From assembly GCA_037957365.1 (NCBI GenBank), contig JARHVA010001189.1, positions 1,884,501-1,948,500 on the forward strand: a stretch of DNA of 64,000 bases, read 5' to 3'. Below the pieces are notes generated by a model. The model was not told the DNA's origin and searched no databases. It saw only the letters and a list, made by a program, of their open reading frames with translations. Origin of the DNA: Torreya grandis. Its lineage: Eukaryota; Streptophyta; Pinopsida; Cupressales; Taxaceae. Made by a program: the position numbers and the translations under genes. Below, piece by piece: positions 1-10,487 of the stretch. Each line of letters starts with the position of its first letter. Position 1 is the stretch's first letter.

Positions 1-1
1 A

Positions 2-110
2 CCTCGATATACTAACAAATTCATAAATACAATGGCCTCCCTTGAATCTCAAATTCCCTCTCAACTTGTTGAATCTAAACTATTTATCACCATCTTTTAC
101 TTCATTATGC
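2..110 (+). pseudogene. T0: probable C-terminal tail of an extra RNase H domain
   Basis: Frame 2 opens at the window edge with the peptide PRYTNKFINTMASLESQIPS. This resembles the C-terminal end of plant retrotransposon RNase H domains, where a motif of the form N-x-x-A-D-x-L-A-x-L-A-S carries the last catalytic Asp. Here that Asp position has changed. The reading continues into the linker before the integrase at about 240. If the call is right, T0 has its RNase H next to the integrase, the usual order in Tat-type elements. Only the tail is visible because the domain begins outside the window, so it could also be the tail of the ordinary RNase H. Confidence 0.45.
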
Positions 111-239
111 CTTCATATATCATTTTAGACCTTCTTACCATTTGTAGTGTAGAGGCATCTCCTTCAAACGTCTAGTATGACCAAACTTTTAACTACCTTA
201 ACCTTGGCATCATTCTACCTGACCTCTCAAAAAATGCCT

Positions 240-1456
240 ATAAGGCCTTCATTCAGGGTACCTCTCATTATACTATACTAGGAGGAATCCTTTATAAACA
301 TGGATTTGACAACCTTCTTATCCATTATTTGTGGAGTCATGATATTTCACACACTATCAAGGAAACTCATGATAGAGTCTATGGGGGACACTTTAGTTTT
401 CTAAATATCACTAAAATAATCCTACACCTTGGCCACTATTGACTTGATTAGGACTATTGTGACTATCAAAATAAGTGTTTCAAATTCCAAAAACATGCTA
501 ACTTGCATCATGCACCTGCTCATGGACTTTAGGTATCTAAATATTATTGGCCCTTCTTATAGTGGGGGCTTGATCTCATTGGAGAAATCAATCCTCACTC
601 ATCTCAATGACACCAATTTATCATCACCACTATCAAATATTTCACTAAATGGGGGAAGTTATTCCCCTTATCTAGATCAAAAACTAAAAATTATCAATTT
701 CATTAATCACCACATCATATGTCATTTTGGTGTCCCTCACAAAATCATAACTAATAATGGAAAATCCTTTAAAAACAAGAAATTTCAAGCCCTCTACAAT
801 GCTTTTGGCATCAAGCTCAGCGATTCCTCACCTTATCATCTATAGGTAAATGGATAGGTATAAGCCTCTATTAAAACCCTCATCAAGATACTAACTAAAC
901 TTGTAAGTGTTTTAGGTTAGGATTGGCACCTGCATATCCTATTTGATTCATGGGCCTATCACACTAGAATTCAAACCTCCATGTGTGCTACACCTTTTTC
1001 TTGAGTCTTTGGTGTAGAGGCTATCCTACCTCTCAAAGTCTAGATTCCCTTCCTTTACATATCCTTATAAGATATCATTTTTTATGATGATTATCATCAA
1101 GAATGGCTCACACACCTTGAGTTTCTTGATGAGCATCACCTTGTTTCCCTTAACCATCTTCATGTCTACCAAGAGTGTATCACTCATGCTTATAAAAAAC
1201 ATCTAAAATAATAGGAGTTCAATATTAGATACCTCATCCAAAAATATAACTAACATGTAAAAAATATGGAGAAAAGCAAAAAAGGCAAATTTGCTTTCAA
1301 TTGGCTTGGACCCTATATCATCACCCATAAGTATGGATTAGGAGCTTATCACTTATCCTCTTTTGAAGGCAAACTAGAACCTAAGCCTCTCAATGCTTCG
1401 TATCTATGTCCTTTTTACTATTATGTAAGATCTAATAAACTTTATTTTCTAACTTA
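240..1456 (+). pseudogene. T0: decayed Ty3/gypsy integrase
   Basis: The integrase inserts reverse-transcribed DNA into the chromosome. The reading moves between frames. An HHCC zinc-binding region (H-x3-H near WSHDISHTIKETH, about 335-440) comes first. LDLIGEINPHSS near 570 carries the first Asp of the DDE core. FGVPHKIITNNGKSF (about 727-775) matches the second Asp block, but with Asn for Asp. The Glu block near 845-870 is interrupted by stops. WAYHTRIQTS and FGVEAILPL follow (about 950-1035). The C-terminal part (1266-1457) reads GKFAFNWLGPYIITHKYG and ends with NASYLCPFYYY, the usual tail of Tat/Athila integrases. Several stops and shifts make it non-functional. The family assignment is firm and the exact lineage is not. 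Confidence 0.86.
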
Positions 1457-1820
1457 AGCTCATCCCTTGGTTTATGAGATTCTCATCTCCCTTACCCTAT
1501 TCCTCCTAGGGACATTTGATTACAATAGACCCATGTGATTATCTATCATAAATTTTAGCCCAATATTAAACATGGGTACCATATCTCTACCCATGGCATG
1601 GTTCTCATGGATACACTTCATCTCTAACTAGATGGAATCCCATTGTCGTTTATTTCTCAAAACCACTTTCCATTACCTCATAACCACCTTTTGTGGTGAA
1701 AATTTTACCCCTATAAAGGTCAACCTCTAAGCTTGGATAGATGGGTCCATGTCTAAAACAACATTCAAATATTCTACATGGGATATAAAATATTATTTGG
1801 GTCCATTTTATTAAGTATAG

Positions 1821-1945
1821 ACCACTCCCTTAAAGGATGGCTATCAAATAAAGTCAAAAATAGATAGACTGATCCCTTAAAGGACAACTATCAAACATTT
1901 CTTTGTATTTAGACTTATACCACTCCCTTGAAGGATGGATAAGCT
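1821..1945 (+). repeat. Three degenerate ~49-bp repeats in the T0 3' region
   Basis: The phrase ACTCCCTTAAAGGATGGCTA occurs three times with changes, near 1823, 1870 and 1920, each followed by an AT-rich spacer. A looser pair based on CTTCCCACATCGATCAG occurs near 2007 and 2130. Short tandem repeats in the untranslated regions of Tat-type elements are common. I see no coding role. Confidence 0.45.
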
Positions 1946-2280
1946 AAAATGTCAAAAATAATATGTTTATACAAGCCACAATTATCTCAATCAAAGCATT
2001 CAAAGCTTCCTACATTGATCAGCTTCACCTTTTTCATAAAATAAAGCAATAAATGACCCCCATTGGAATAGATTTATCCCACAAAAGGCCCACAATCAGC
2101 TCTCTCATTGAAAATTATATTTTTAGACTTCCCACATCGATCAGTCTACACCTTGTAAAGATAGACTTATTTGTTCTAGTTCTTAGGTCACCTATTAAAA
2201 TGGTAAGTAAATCCACATTAGGTTCTTACATCATCCCTTTTCCTTCATTTACTTATCATCCCCTTTTCCTAAATACCCTC

Positions 2281-2288
2281 TATAAATA
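2281..2288 (+). promoter_or_regulatory. TATA-like box in the probable T0 LTR
   Basis: TATAAATA lies in a short pyrimidine-rich context, about 130 bp before the proposed LTR end and about 60 bp before an AATAAA-like signal. This is a usual layout for a plant LTR promoter and R region. In such AT-rich DNA the match alone is weak. Confidence 0.3.
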
Positions 2289-2411
2289 AAAAGACTATGA
2301 GCTCACTTGGCACCCTACATTTATGATGACACTTGTTCAATAAAAGTGTGTTAATGCAAAGCATATTAAAGTTTTATTTTCATTAAGATCAATCCACCCT
2401 GAGTTTAACAT

Positions 2412-3816
2412 GGTCTGAGACAATGAACCCAACACACCTTTTTCTTATTATCTCTTATATTGGTTCACAAGGATGTCTCTCATCATTCTTTTTCTCACAT
2501 TTAGTTTGTTACCTACACTTTATGTGTTTTCATTAAAATGTTAAATCTTATCTATACTCACCACAACATTATTAAAGCAAAATGTAATCCATAATGCACA
2601 ATATCTCATGAACCATGGAAATAAAATAAACACATTATACCAACCATTTTCTTTCACAAGTTACATCACATACACACATTATTTAAATATGAAAGCACAT
2701 ACATCATAAGAATTAACCACACATTAGAATCTATCAATACAATCCAAATTACATCATCATCAAACCATATATCATCACATGCCTATACTAAGAACAAAAA
2801 TCTAAATAATCATCATAATCATGATTTCATAAATAATCATCATCTATAAAATCTAAAAAACATCTATGTCACTCACCAACATTAGTCCTAATCATCCCAT
2901 CATACATTAGGTCTGAAATCCATGTTGGATCTACTATCCATGGGACTATGTAGGTAATGTCCTCTTGCCTAGCACATTAGGAACCAGCTCAACCACTATA
3001 TACCTAACCAACCATCCAACCCATTTACTCACATCCACCTTGACATTGGCACCTTTTTGAAACCAACCTATTCACATGTTTTGTGATGACCTTGCTTTAG
3101 TCATGATGACCAAATTGACCAATTTTTCCATGTTAAACTTTTACATTATGAACCACCTTATGCATGACCTAACAATTTATGTTTTTTTGGGATCACTTCC
3201 TTATTTAAATACCTGATCAAACACCAACCTTATTTAGGAGACTTGATATGTCTGACTTGATTAGCTATGACCAACATTAGGGATCAGTTGCCTTATCACT
3301 TATCCTCAAACCCAAACTTATTATTATCAACATTGACAAATTTAATCTTTACATGATTTTGACTCTTGAACTTAGTCACATTTTTTGTGCATATTTACAT
3401 TTCAAATACCCATATATTTTTGTCACCACCTATATGACCTCCAATTTACCTTCTATCAAACCATGACCCAATTTTAGTTTCACCTCTTGATTTGATGGGG
3501 ACTACCCTCCTCCCATACTTTGGGTAATCAAACCTTGACCAATTAATAGTTTATTTTTATTTTATGACTTATTAACCTAAAGTTTCATAATAAAAATGGG
3601 CAAAATATAGACACTCAAAAACATCTCGTTGACTAGTTTTAGATGTTGAACTACCTTGGACCTATTCTCAACCTTTAGTTATCTATTCACCTAGTTAATT
3701 CACCCTTAAAATAACTCTTCTAATTTAACATTCATTAACACACCTAGGACACCTTGGATAAATATTTTTAAACCTTAATTTAGAACTTATTTTTACCCTT
3801 TTGTGCTTGGGATTAT
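2412..3816. other. No recognisable gene
   Basis: AT-rich sequence with no reading frame longer than chance and no retrotransposon motif that I can recognise. It may be the interior or flank of an old element that has decayed beyond recognition by eye. Confidence 0.5.
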
Positions 3817-3873
3817 GACCATCGATGGTTAGCCTAACCATTGATAGTTAGCCTGACCGTTGATAGTCAGGTA
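3817..3873 (+). repeat. Three 19-bp palindromic tandem units
   Basis: Three adjacent 19-bp units start at 3817, 3836 and 3855. The first is GACCATCGATGGTTAGCCT, whose core ACCATCGATGGT is a perfect 12-bp palindrome. The next two carry one or a few changes. The same unit recurs at 4266-4379 and 4786-4899, so this is a dispersed minisatellite and not a chance palindrome. Confidence 0.8.
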
Positions 3874-4265
3874 TCCAATTTTATCCCAAACCAACTTAGA
3901 AACTTCCATCCTTCTCACTTAGCAACTTTAAGCTATAAATTGAGGGCTCTTGAAAGAGAAAACAATCTAAAAATTACATCCAAGCTCTTTTGTTTTCTTT
4001 TTGTAGGCATCCAAGATCCCAAAACTCTATCTACATGAATTTTGAATGTTGGAGTACTGTTATGTTGTCTAATTTCATTTAGCTTGTGATTGGCTTCCAC
4101 TTTGCATCATACAAGTATTTTTCTCTTATTTTTAGCATTTCTTTTCTCCACTAAATCTTTCTATTTTGATTAGATCACCTACACATTATCCTTTACCTAA
4201 AAAACTCATATTTAACATATTTCCCACTTGTCACTCCATTTCAATTCCTTGTAACTTTCCACAGT

Positions 4266-4379
4266 CAACCATCACTAGTTTTTATAACCATCACCAGTTA
4301 TGTCAACAGTCACCGATTACCTAACCATCACTGGTTAGGACAACTATCACCAATCAGCCTAACCATTGATGGTCACTAT
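4266..4379 (+). repeat. Six-unit 19-bp repeat array, copy 1
   Basis: Units start at 4266, 4286, 4305, 4323, 4342 and 4361 and are 18-20 bp long. The consensus is close to AACCATCACTGGTTAGCCT. Many units keep a near-palindromic core of the type ACCAN4TGGT. The 18-20 bp unit length with no unique spacers rules out a CRISPR-like array. Confidence 0.75.
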
Positions 4380-4785
4380 CAAGAAATATCATAGATTTTT
4401 ATTTCCTCCCCTTTCACACCTAATCAGACCCTATCTCTATTTCTATCCTATCTATAGACCCTATTCACATCCTCTAGACCTGACCTTGATCCACTTGTAC
4501 ATGGTATTGACCCATTTTGCTATAATTTTTTTAAATAGGTATTCTATTTATTTATTACACAATCATTTATGTTTTTATAATTTCATTTAGCTTGTCATTG
4601 GCTTCCACTTTGCATCGTACAGGTATTTTTCTCTTATTTTTAGCATTTCTTTTCTCCACTAAATCTTTCTATTTTGATTAGATCACCTACACATTATCCT
4701 TTACCTAAAAAACTCATATTTAACATATTTACCACTTATCACTCCACCTCCAACTCCATTTCAATTCCATATAACTTTCCATAGT

Positions 4786-4899
4786 CAACCATCACTAGTT
4801 TTTATAACCATCACCAGTTATGTCAATAGTCACCAATTACCTAACCATCACTGGTCAGGACAACTATCACCAATCAACCTAACCATTGATGGTCACTAT
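4786..4899 (+). repeat. Six-unit 19-bp repeat array, copy 2
   Basis: This is the duplicate of the array at 4266-4379, offset by exactly 520 bp. It has only a few base changes, mostly C/T and G/A, so the half-kilobase duplication came after the 19-bp array formed. Confidence 0.75.
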
Positions 4900-5100
4900 C
4901 AAGAAAAATAATAGATTTTTATTTCCTCCCATTTCACACCTAATCAAATCCTATCTCTATTTCTATCCTATCTATAGACCCTATTCACATCCTCTAGACC
5001 TAACCTTGATCCACTTGTACATGGTATTGACCCATTTTGCTATTATTTTTTTGAATAGGTATGCTATTCATTAATTACAAAATAATTTATGTTTTTATCA

Positions 5101-5430
5101 ATTTATCATCCTTCATTTCTATTGTTAGAACATTTTTATCATTAGGGGAGTGGATTGACATCCATCTAAGGGAACTTTTGCTTCTTGGATCTAGCATGTT
5201 GCTAGGTAGTCCACCCTTCATACTCATCTAAAAAATAATTTGGTTTAGTGTGGTCTTATTAAAGGTAGTCCTTCCTCACCAAAAAGGATCTCACACTTTA
5301 TCTGGTCATCAATGAGTGTAACATTTAACTAGGTACACACCCCTCATCTATTGTTTCTCTCCTTTTTTTTAAAGTTAGAAATAGAGATTCGAAATAGTAG
5401 GAAACAGATAAAGTTGTAAATTAGATAAGT
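5101..5430. other. Spacer before T1, no recognisable gene
   Basis: No coding signal. T1-like protein sequence begins near 5466 in the middle of a protease, so the break that removed the LTR, gag and most of the protease of T1 lies in or next to this stretch. Confidence 0.45.
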
Positions 5431-5465
5431 AAAGAGTTAAATTAATTAGCGAGTTGTTAAATTTT

Positions 5466-6330
5466 CACATGAATATTACCTTAGATCCAAAGATCCAATA
5501 TTTCATTGATATCCAAGTGGTGGACATCCCTAATGCTTATGGGATGACGTTGGGCAAACAATGGACTAGGAGCTTAAATAGTTATATGTCAATATATTTT
5601 TCACATATGTGGTTGCCTTAATGGGAGTCCCCAAATAAATTAGGATATAAAATATAGATCCTAAAATGAATCACATGATTGATAAGTATAATTTTATTGA
5701 TGAAAGGGTTAACATGGTAGACTCTGATTTAGGAGTGTACACTCTTGAGACTTCTAAGGTATATGACTATAAAGTTTCTCAAATTGTGCATGGATTATGG
5801 AAACTACATTTTGATGGTGCTAGGTGTAAGTTTGTATTTGGAATAGTAATTTTTCTAACTAACCCTATTGGTAGAGAATATCATGCTTCTTATAGACTAT
5901 AGTTTCCTTTCACTAATAATTTTATATAATATGAAGCTTTAATATTAGGATTATAATTTTACATCAAGTATAAAGTTAAGGAACTACTAGTATATGGTGA
6001 CTCAAATTTAATAGTTAATCAAGTAATAATTAAGTACCAATGCAAGTTATCATATCTTAAAATATACAATTTTAGAGTCTAGGATTTGATTGAATATTTT
6101 GATGCTTTTAACATTATTTCCATCCCTAAGGAAAAGAACAAATCTGATGATGATCTTGCCTCAATAGTTTCCAATCTTATGTTAGGCCAAATCCCTCAAA
6201 ACCTTAGTATTGAGTTTGTTCCATGCCCTTTAGTCCCTAGTAATATAAACCATCTGTAGGTATTTAGTGATGACCAATAGATCCTAGACTCCATGACTAG
6301 CTCAAGAGCATTTGAATCTCATGTCATAGA
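5466..6330 (+). pseudogene. T1: protease tail and extra RNase H (aRNH-like) domain
   Basis: FIDIQVVDIPNAYGMTLGKQ at about 5500-5560 is the C-terminal half of a retropepsin-like protease. An RNase H follows: HFDGA (Asp at 5813), YEALILG (Glu at 5933), YGDSNLIVNQV (Asp at 5999) and a terminal Asp at 6149 within KSDDDLA. These four acidic residues sit 40, 62 and 112 codons from the first Asp, the same spacing as in T7, and no frameshift separates them. It is the type of RNase H found as a second copy in Tat elements, where it would help remove RNA during reverse transcription. It lies before the RT instead of after it. Stops at 5902, 5926-5931 and beyond break it. Confidence 0.82.
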
Positions 6331-8050
6331 TTAATTAAATGAAAATACTCTTGAAAAAGTTGGAAAACTCAATGACAAGGTTATTCATTTGAATTACAAT
6401 AAGATACTCAAAGGTATGATTGCCTTACAAAGACTATTTGACACAGACAGACTAGCTGAGACTATCAAGATTCCCAAAGTATGTAGGAAAGTTTATAATG
6501 TGATTTATCTTGGGCTTCAAGGTCATCCTTAGATGGTTAATATTGGTACAACCTATACAAGCATTGAGTCTAAAAGAGACAAATAATCTTTGACTAAATA
6601 TAAATATGTCATAGCATGGTCCTATGATGACCTAAATATATTTGATCCAAAGGTCATAACACATACCATACCTTTAAAGTAAAATTGAAAACCTTTTAAA
6701 TAAAAGTAGAGGCCTATCAACCCAATAGTAGAACCACTAATATACAAAGAGGTCAAGAATATCTTAGATGCCAATATTGTCTTTCCTATTAGGCACTCCA
6801 GTTGGGTAGCTAACTTAGTACTAGTTAGGAAGAAAAATGATGAAATTAAATTGTGCATTAATTTCAAGAATTTGAATAGATCATCTAAAAAGGATAACTA
6901 TCATTTGTCTTGTCTTGACCAAGTGATCCAAACTATATTTGGTTCTAATATGATGTCTTTTTTTATGTTTTTTTAGGGTATAAATAGGTACTAGTGAACC
7001 AAAAAAATAGGATGAAAACTATATTTACTACTAAGTGGGGAACCTTTTCCTACAAAAGAATTCCATTTGGAATTATAAATGTAGAAGTCACTTTTCAAAG
7101 TGCTATGGATCATGTTTTCCAAGGTATTTTAGGTAAGTGCATTATCATATACATGGATGATCTGACTATCTTTTTTTAAAAATATGGAGGATCATATTAT
7201 GCACATACAATAGGTATTTGAATGATGAAAAAGTTATGGGATTTATCTCAACCTAAAGAAAATTATTTTATTATGTTACTAAGGGAAAACTATTAAGACA
7301 TGTTATCACTAAGGAGGGAATCTCTATAGACCCTGATAGAGTAAATGTAATATCTAATATAGAGACCACTAATAGTATTTGAGTGATGTAGAAGGCATGG
7401 GATTTATCTCAACCTAAAGAAAAATATTTTTTTATGTTATTGAGGTAAAAATATTAGGACATGTTATCACTAAAGAGGGAATCTCTATAAAACCTGATAG
7501 AGTAAATGTAATATCTAATATAGATCCCACCAATAGTAGGAAGGAATTTAAGTCATTATTTGGTAAAATAAACTTTGTAATAAAATTCATTTCTAGTTTT
7601 ACAAAAGTTGTAAAACCATTGAATGATATGCTAAATAAGGATGTCAAAATCACATGGAATGAAGTGACCTAAAAGGATTTTAAAGACATCAAAGTGATAG
7701 TTAGACACACCCCAATCTTGATAAGTCTAAACTTTACTAAAAAAAATTATATTTACTCCTTTACTTTAGATCATATAGTAGTTATAGTTCTGACTTAGAA
7801 GATAGACGGATGTGACCATCTAGTAGATTTTATGAGCACTAACCTTAATAATGATGAGTTTAACTACTCTTTGATTGACAAACAAGCATGTTCTTTAGTT
7901 AAGGTAGTGAAAAAAATTAGGAATTATATTCATAGGAATAAGGTACATGTAATCCTACCAGACCCTACCACTAAGCTCATGTTAAGTCAAAATAAACTAA
8001 GAGAAAGGAGAGGTAAGTGGATGTTAGTGCTCTAAGAATATGACATTGAG
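6331..8050 (+). pseudogene. T1: reverse transcriptase and RNase H, decayed
   Basis: A linker with AWSYDDLNIFDP (about 6617-6655) leads into the RT. RPINP starts the RT near 6710, followed by FPIRHSSWVANLVLVRKKND (about 6782-6840). The first catalytic Asp block near 6960 is destroyed. WGTFSYKRIPFGIIN (about 7038-7080) and the active-site motif YMDDL (Asp codons 7156-7161) are present. A 161-bp tandem duplication (7214-7535) then interrupts the thumb region. The ordinary RNase H follows: NYSLIDKQACSLVKVVKKIR (about 7861-7920) and NKVHVILPDP (about 7936-7965). Stops throughout make it dead. Confidence 0.85.
7214..7535 (+). repeat. 161-bp tandem duplication inside the T1 RT
   Basis: Copy 1 is 7214-7374 and copy 2 is 7375-7535. 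Both carry GGGATTTATCTCAACCTAAA and GATAGAGTAAATGTAATATC. T7 has a single copy of the matching region (about 60050-60180), so the duplication is specific to T1. At 161 bp it is not a multiple of three, so it also shifts the reading frame. Confidence 0.88.
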
Positions 8051-8099
8051 ATGAAGACTACCAAGTTGGTAAGGTGCCAAGGTTTAATTTAGTTGATTG

Positions 8100-9437
8100 C
8101 TAATACTAATCCCAATCTAAGTGTTATGCAATTAGAGAAACAAATTTTAGACCCAATGATTGGTATGATACCATTGTCCACTTACTAATCAATGGTTATT
8201 GTCCTACAGGGTTAATTAGAGATTAAAAGAGAGATTTAAGGCTCAGGGTAGCTCATTTTATGATCAAGGATGGAGTGTTGCAAGAAGAACTATGAAGATG
8301 TTTACCTAAGGTGTGTTTCTAAAGAATAGATGGCTAAGATCTTGAGCACTTTCCATGAAAATTCGGGAAGTGTACATACATCTAGGAAGACTATAGCCCA
8401 AAATATCCTTATAATTGGTTTCTACTAGCCTATTATCTTCAAATATGCTCATAATCATGTAAGATAATGCCACTCATGCCAATTCTTCAACATTAAATAT
8501 CCCAAGGCATCCATTCTACTAAAGCCAGTAATGATTGATAAACCTTTTTCCTAATGGGGACTAGATTTTATGGGGATCATTAATCCCAATTATTCTTATG
8601 GTCACAAGTATGTTTTGACTATTACTAACTACTGCACCAGATGGATCAAATCAATGGAAACCAAATAGTGCAAAATTGAAGAGGTGATCAAATTTTTAGA
8701 AGAAAACATATGCACAAGGTTTGGGACACCTGTATCTCTAGTCTATGATAATGGATCTACCTTTGTATCCATTGAGATGATTGAGTGGGCATATGATAAT
8801 AGCATAATTCTCAAGTTCTCATCAAACCATTATCCTCAATTTAATGGAGTATCTGAATCAATAAATAAGAACTTGATGAAGGATATAAATAAGTATACAA
8901 CTAATAAACCTAGAACATGTCACAAGCTACTTAAGTATGCCCTTTGGGTAGATAGAACTAAAGTCAAATAAGATCTCAAGGCATCACCATTCTTTCTAGT
9001 TTATGGTCAAGAACCCATATTCCCCATCACCCTCAAGATACCAACATACAAGTTCATGTAATAATACATGGAAGATGATTAGGAATTTTCAAGGTCAAGT
9101 TTGCTTGACATTATTTAGATTGAAGATGCAAGAGAAGAGGTTTTTTCTAATTTTATAAGGTACCAAACCACAACAAAAAGGTGGTTTGATAAGTATTCAA
9201 ATATAAAGGTGTTTAGGAAAGGATACTTAGTTATTCTTTAAGAAAAGTCATCTGGTCCTAAGGGAAAACATGGGAAGTTCACACCTTTGTGGATAGGTCC
9301 CTATCAAATTGTTGAGATACTTGGAGAAAAAACACCTTCAAGTTGAAATACTTACAAGGAGTAGAGTTCACACTTCCTACCAATGGATAGTACTTTAAGC
9401 ACTACTTCTCTACTATCCCACCTAAGTCTTCATAGAG
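8100..9437 (+). pseudogene. T1: decayed integrase
   Basis: The HHCC zinc-binding region runs from FHENSG (about 8350) to CHSCQ (about 8470). The DDE core has LDFMG (first Asp near 8562), VYDNGSTF (second Asp near 8747) and SESINKN (Glu near 8853). The open part is 8684-8971. KASPFFLVYGQEPIFPITLK (about 8977-9037) and a C-terminal block GKHGKFTPLWIGPYQIVE (about 9262-9315) follow, ending near 9437. All three acidic residues can still be read, but stops and small shifts separate the parts. It aligns along its length with the T7 integrase. Confidence 0.85.
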
Positions 9438-10487
9438 TAAACTATAAGACTAGTTAGAATTAGTGTAGGTAGGCTAGATTAGTTCCCTTTGTGTTCTTTC
9501 CTTCTTGTCTCTTGCATGTACATAGTGTTTATATATTTATTTGCTTGTTTCCTTTGCTTTCTATTGGTGTGATTTTTGCTTGGTTTGTTTGCTTTCTCTA
9601 CTTTGCTCATTACTTTCAATAAGTCCTTTTGGATAGCCCACAACTAAAAATACAGTTAAATGCTCAAAAGGAACTCCATAGTTAAGGAATGCAGGTATGT
9701 TTTCTCAACATTGGTTGATCATGGATTATTGGAATATAAATTTAATGTTATATTTTAGAAAAATAGTAAAAACTAATGGTTGGGATAATTTTTCCTTGGG
9801 ATTTTGAGCATTGTTATGATCTAAGTTTGGTTTTAAGAAGGATTGCAATGTAGGGTGAAAGACTAGATTATTAGGATATAGTCATGCTTACACTTAAAAA
9901 AATTAATTTCTTGGGACAAAGTTTATAGCCAAGGATGATTGTCTGAAAATCAAACACTTGACCAAATCCTAAAACTTGGCTAACTTGGTTCCCAACCTTT
10001 GCTAGAAAGTCAAAATGACTTAAAAATACAAAAAATAAGAACCTTATTGGAAAATTAAAGAGATTTATAAGAAAATGTGATTCTGGTAATCTCTATCATG
10101 GAGCAAGGCCTTAAGTGGAGCTAAAGGTATCTCTTCAAGATATGGATGCCTAGTTGGTAGCAGAGCAATGCCTAAGTCTTCCTTGAGCTAAATCATGATT
10201 CTTAATGAACATATAAATATGATGTATGTCAATATTAATGGTTAAATTCATGAATTTAGAAGTTATTCTCTAAATCCTATGGAAATAAATAAGTGAAATC
10301 AAAACACACACATATTATGTCTATATCTTGATGTTTGATCCTAATTATACATGTGAAATATTTATTCTAACCATTAAATGATATTAATAAGGGTGTCTGA
10401 CCAAATATAATAAGTATTCTAATTATTATTCTAAACTAGAGTATTTAAATTATAACATATTAATATGTTCCCCTAGAAGTCACCTTT
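9438..10487 (+). other. T1: ~1-kb 3' untranslated region
   Basis: This has no coding potential but aligns by eye with T7 62086-63152, which has almost the same length. Shared blocks include AATAAGTCCTTTTGGATA against AATAAGTCCTTGTTGATA, GACCAAATCCT, and AGGCCTTAAGTGGAGC against AGGCCTTGAGTGGAGC. A long 3' UTR between integrase and LTR is known in Tat-type elements. Confidence 0.65.

Larger units (their letters stand above)
1457..2411 (+). mobile_element. T0: 3' untranslated region and probable LTR
   Basis: This stretch follows the integrase stop and holds no coding sequence I recognise. It has a TATA-like box at 2281, an AATAAA-like signal near 2339 and, at about 2405-2425, a sequence like an LTR end plus primer site (TTAACA then TGGTCTGAGACAATG, which looks like a damaged TGGTATCAGAGC primer site). 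These fit a 3' LTR, but I could not find its start or a partner copy. A primer site after a 3' LTR would be out of place, so the resemblance may be chance or may mark a tandem element. Confidence 0.4.
4073..5100 (+). repeat. Tandem duplication of about 510-520 bp
   Basis: The segment starting TTTCATTTAGCTTGT at 4073 repeats from 4581 with high identity. The offset is 508 bp at the left and 520 bp at the right because copy 2 has about 12 extra bases near 4742-4760. Each copy includes a six-unit array of the 19-bp repeat and a short chance reading frame (4366-4590 and 4886-5074). The two look-alike frames are by-products of the duplication and not genes. Confidence 0.9.

Noticed and set aside
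2411..2426. tRNA-Met primer site of a further element
   Set aside because: The match TGGTCTGAGAC to TGGTATCAGAGC needs changes and a gap, and no gag follows. Kept only as a remark on T0.
3817..4899. CRISPR-like array
   Set aside because: Units are adjacent 18-20 bp palindromes without unique spacers, in plant-type DNA.
4366..5074. Two similar small proteins at 4366-4590 and 4886-5074
   Set aside because: They lie in a non-coding tandem duplication, and their likeness is explained by the duplication. No motif or upstream signal supports a gene.
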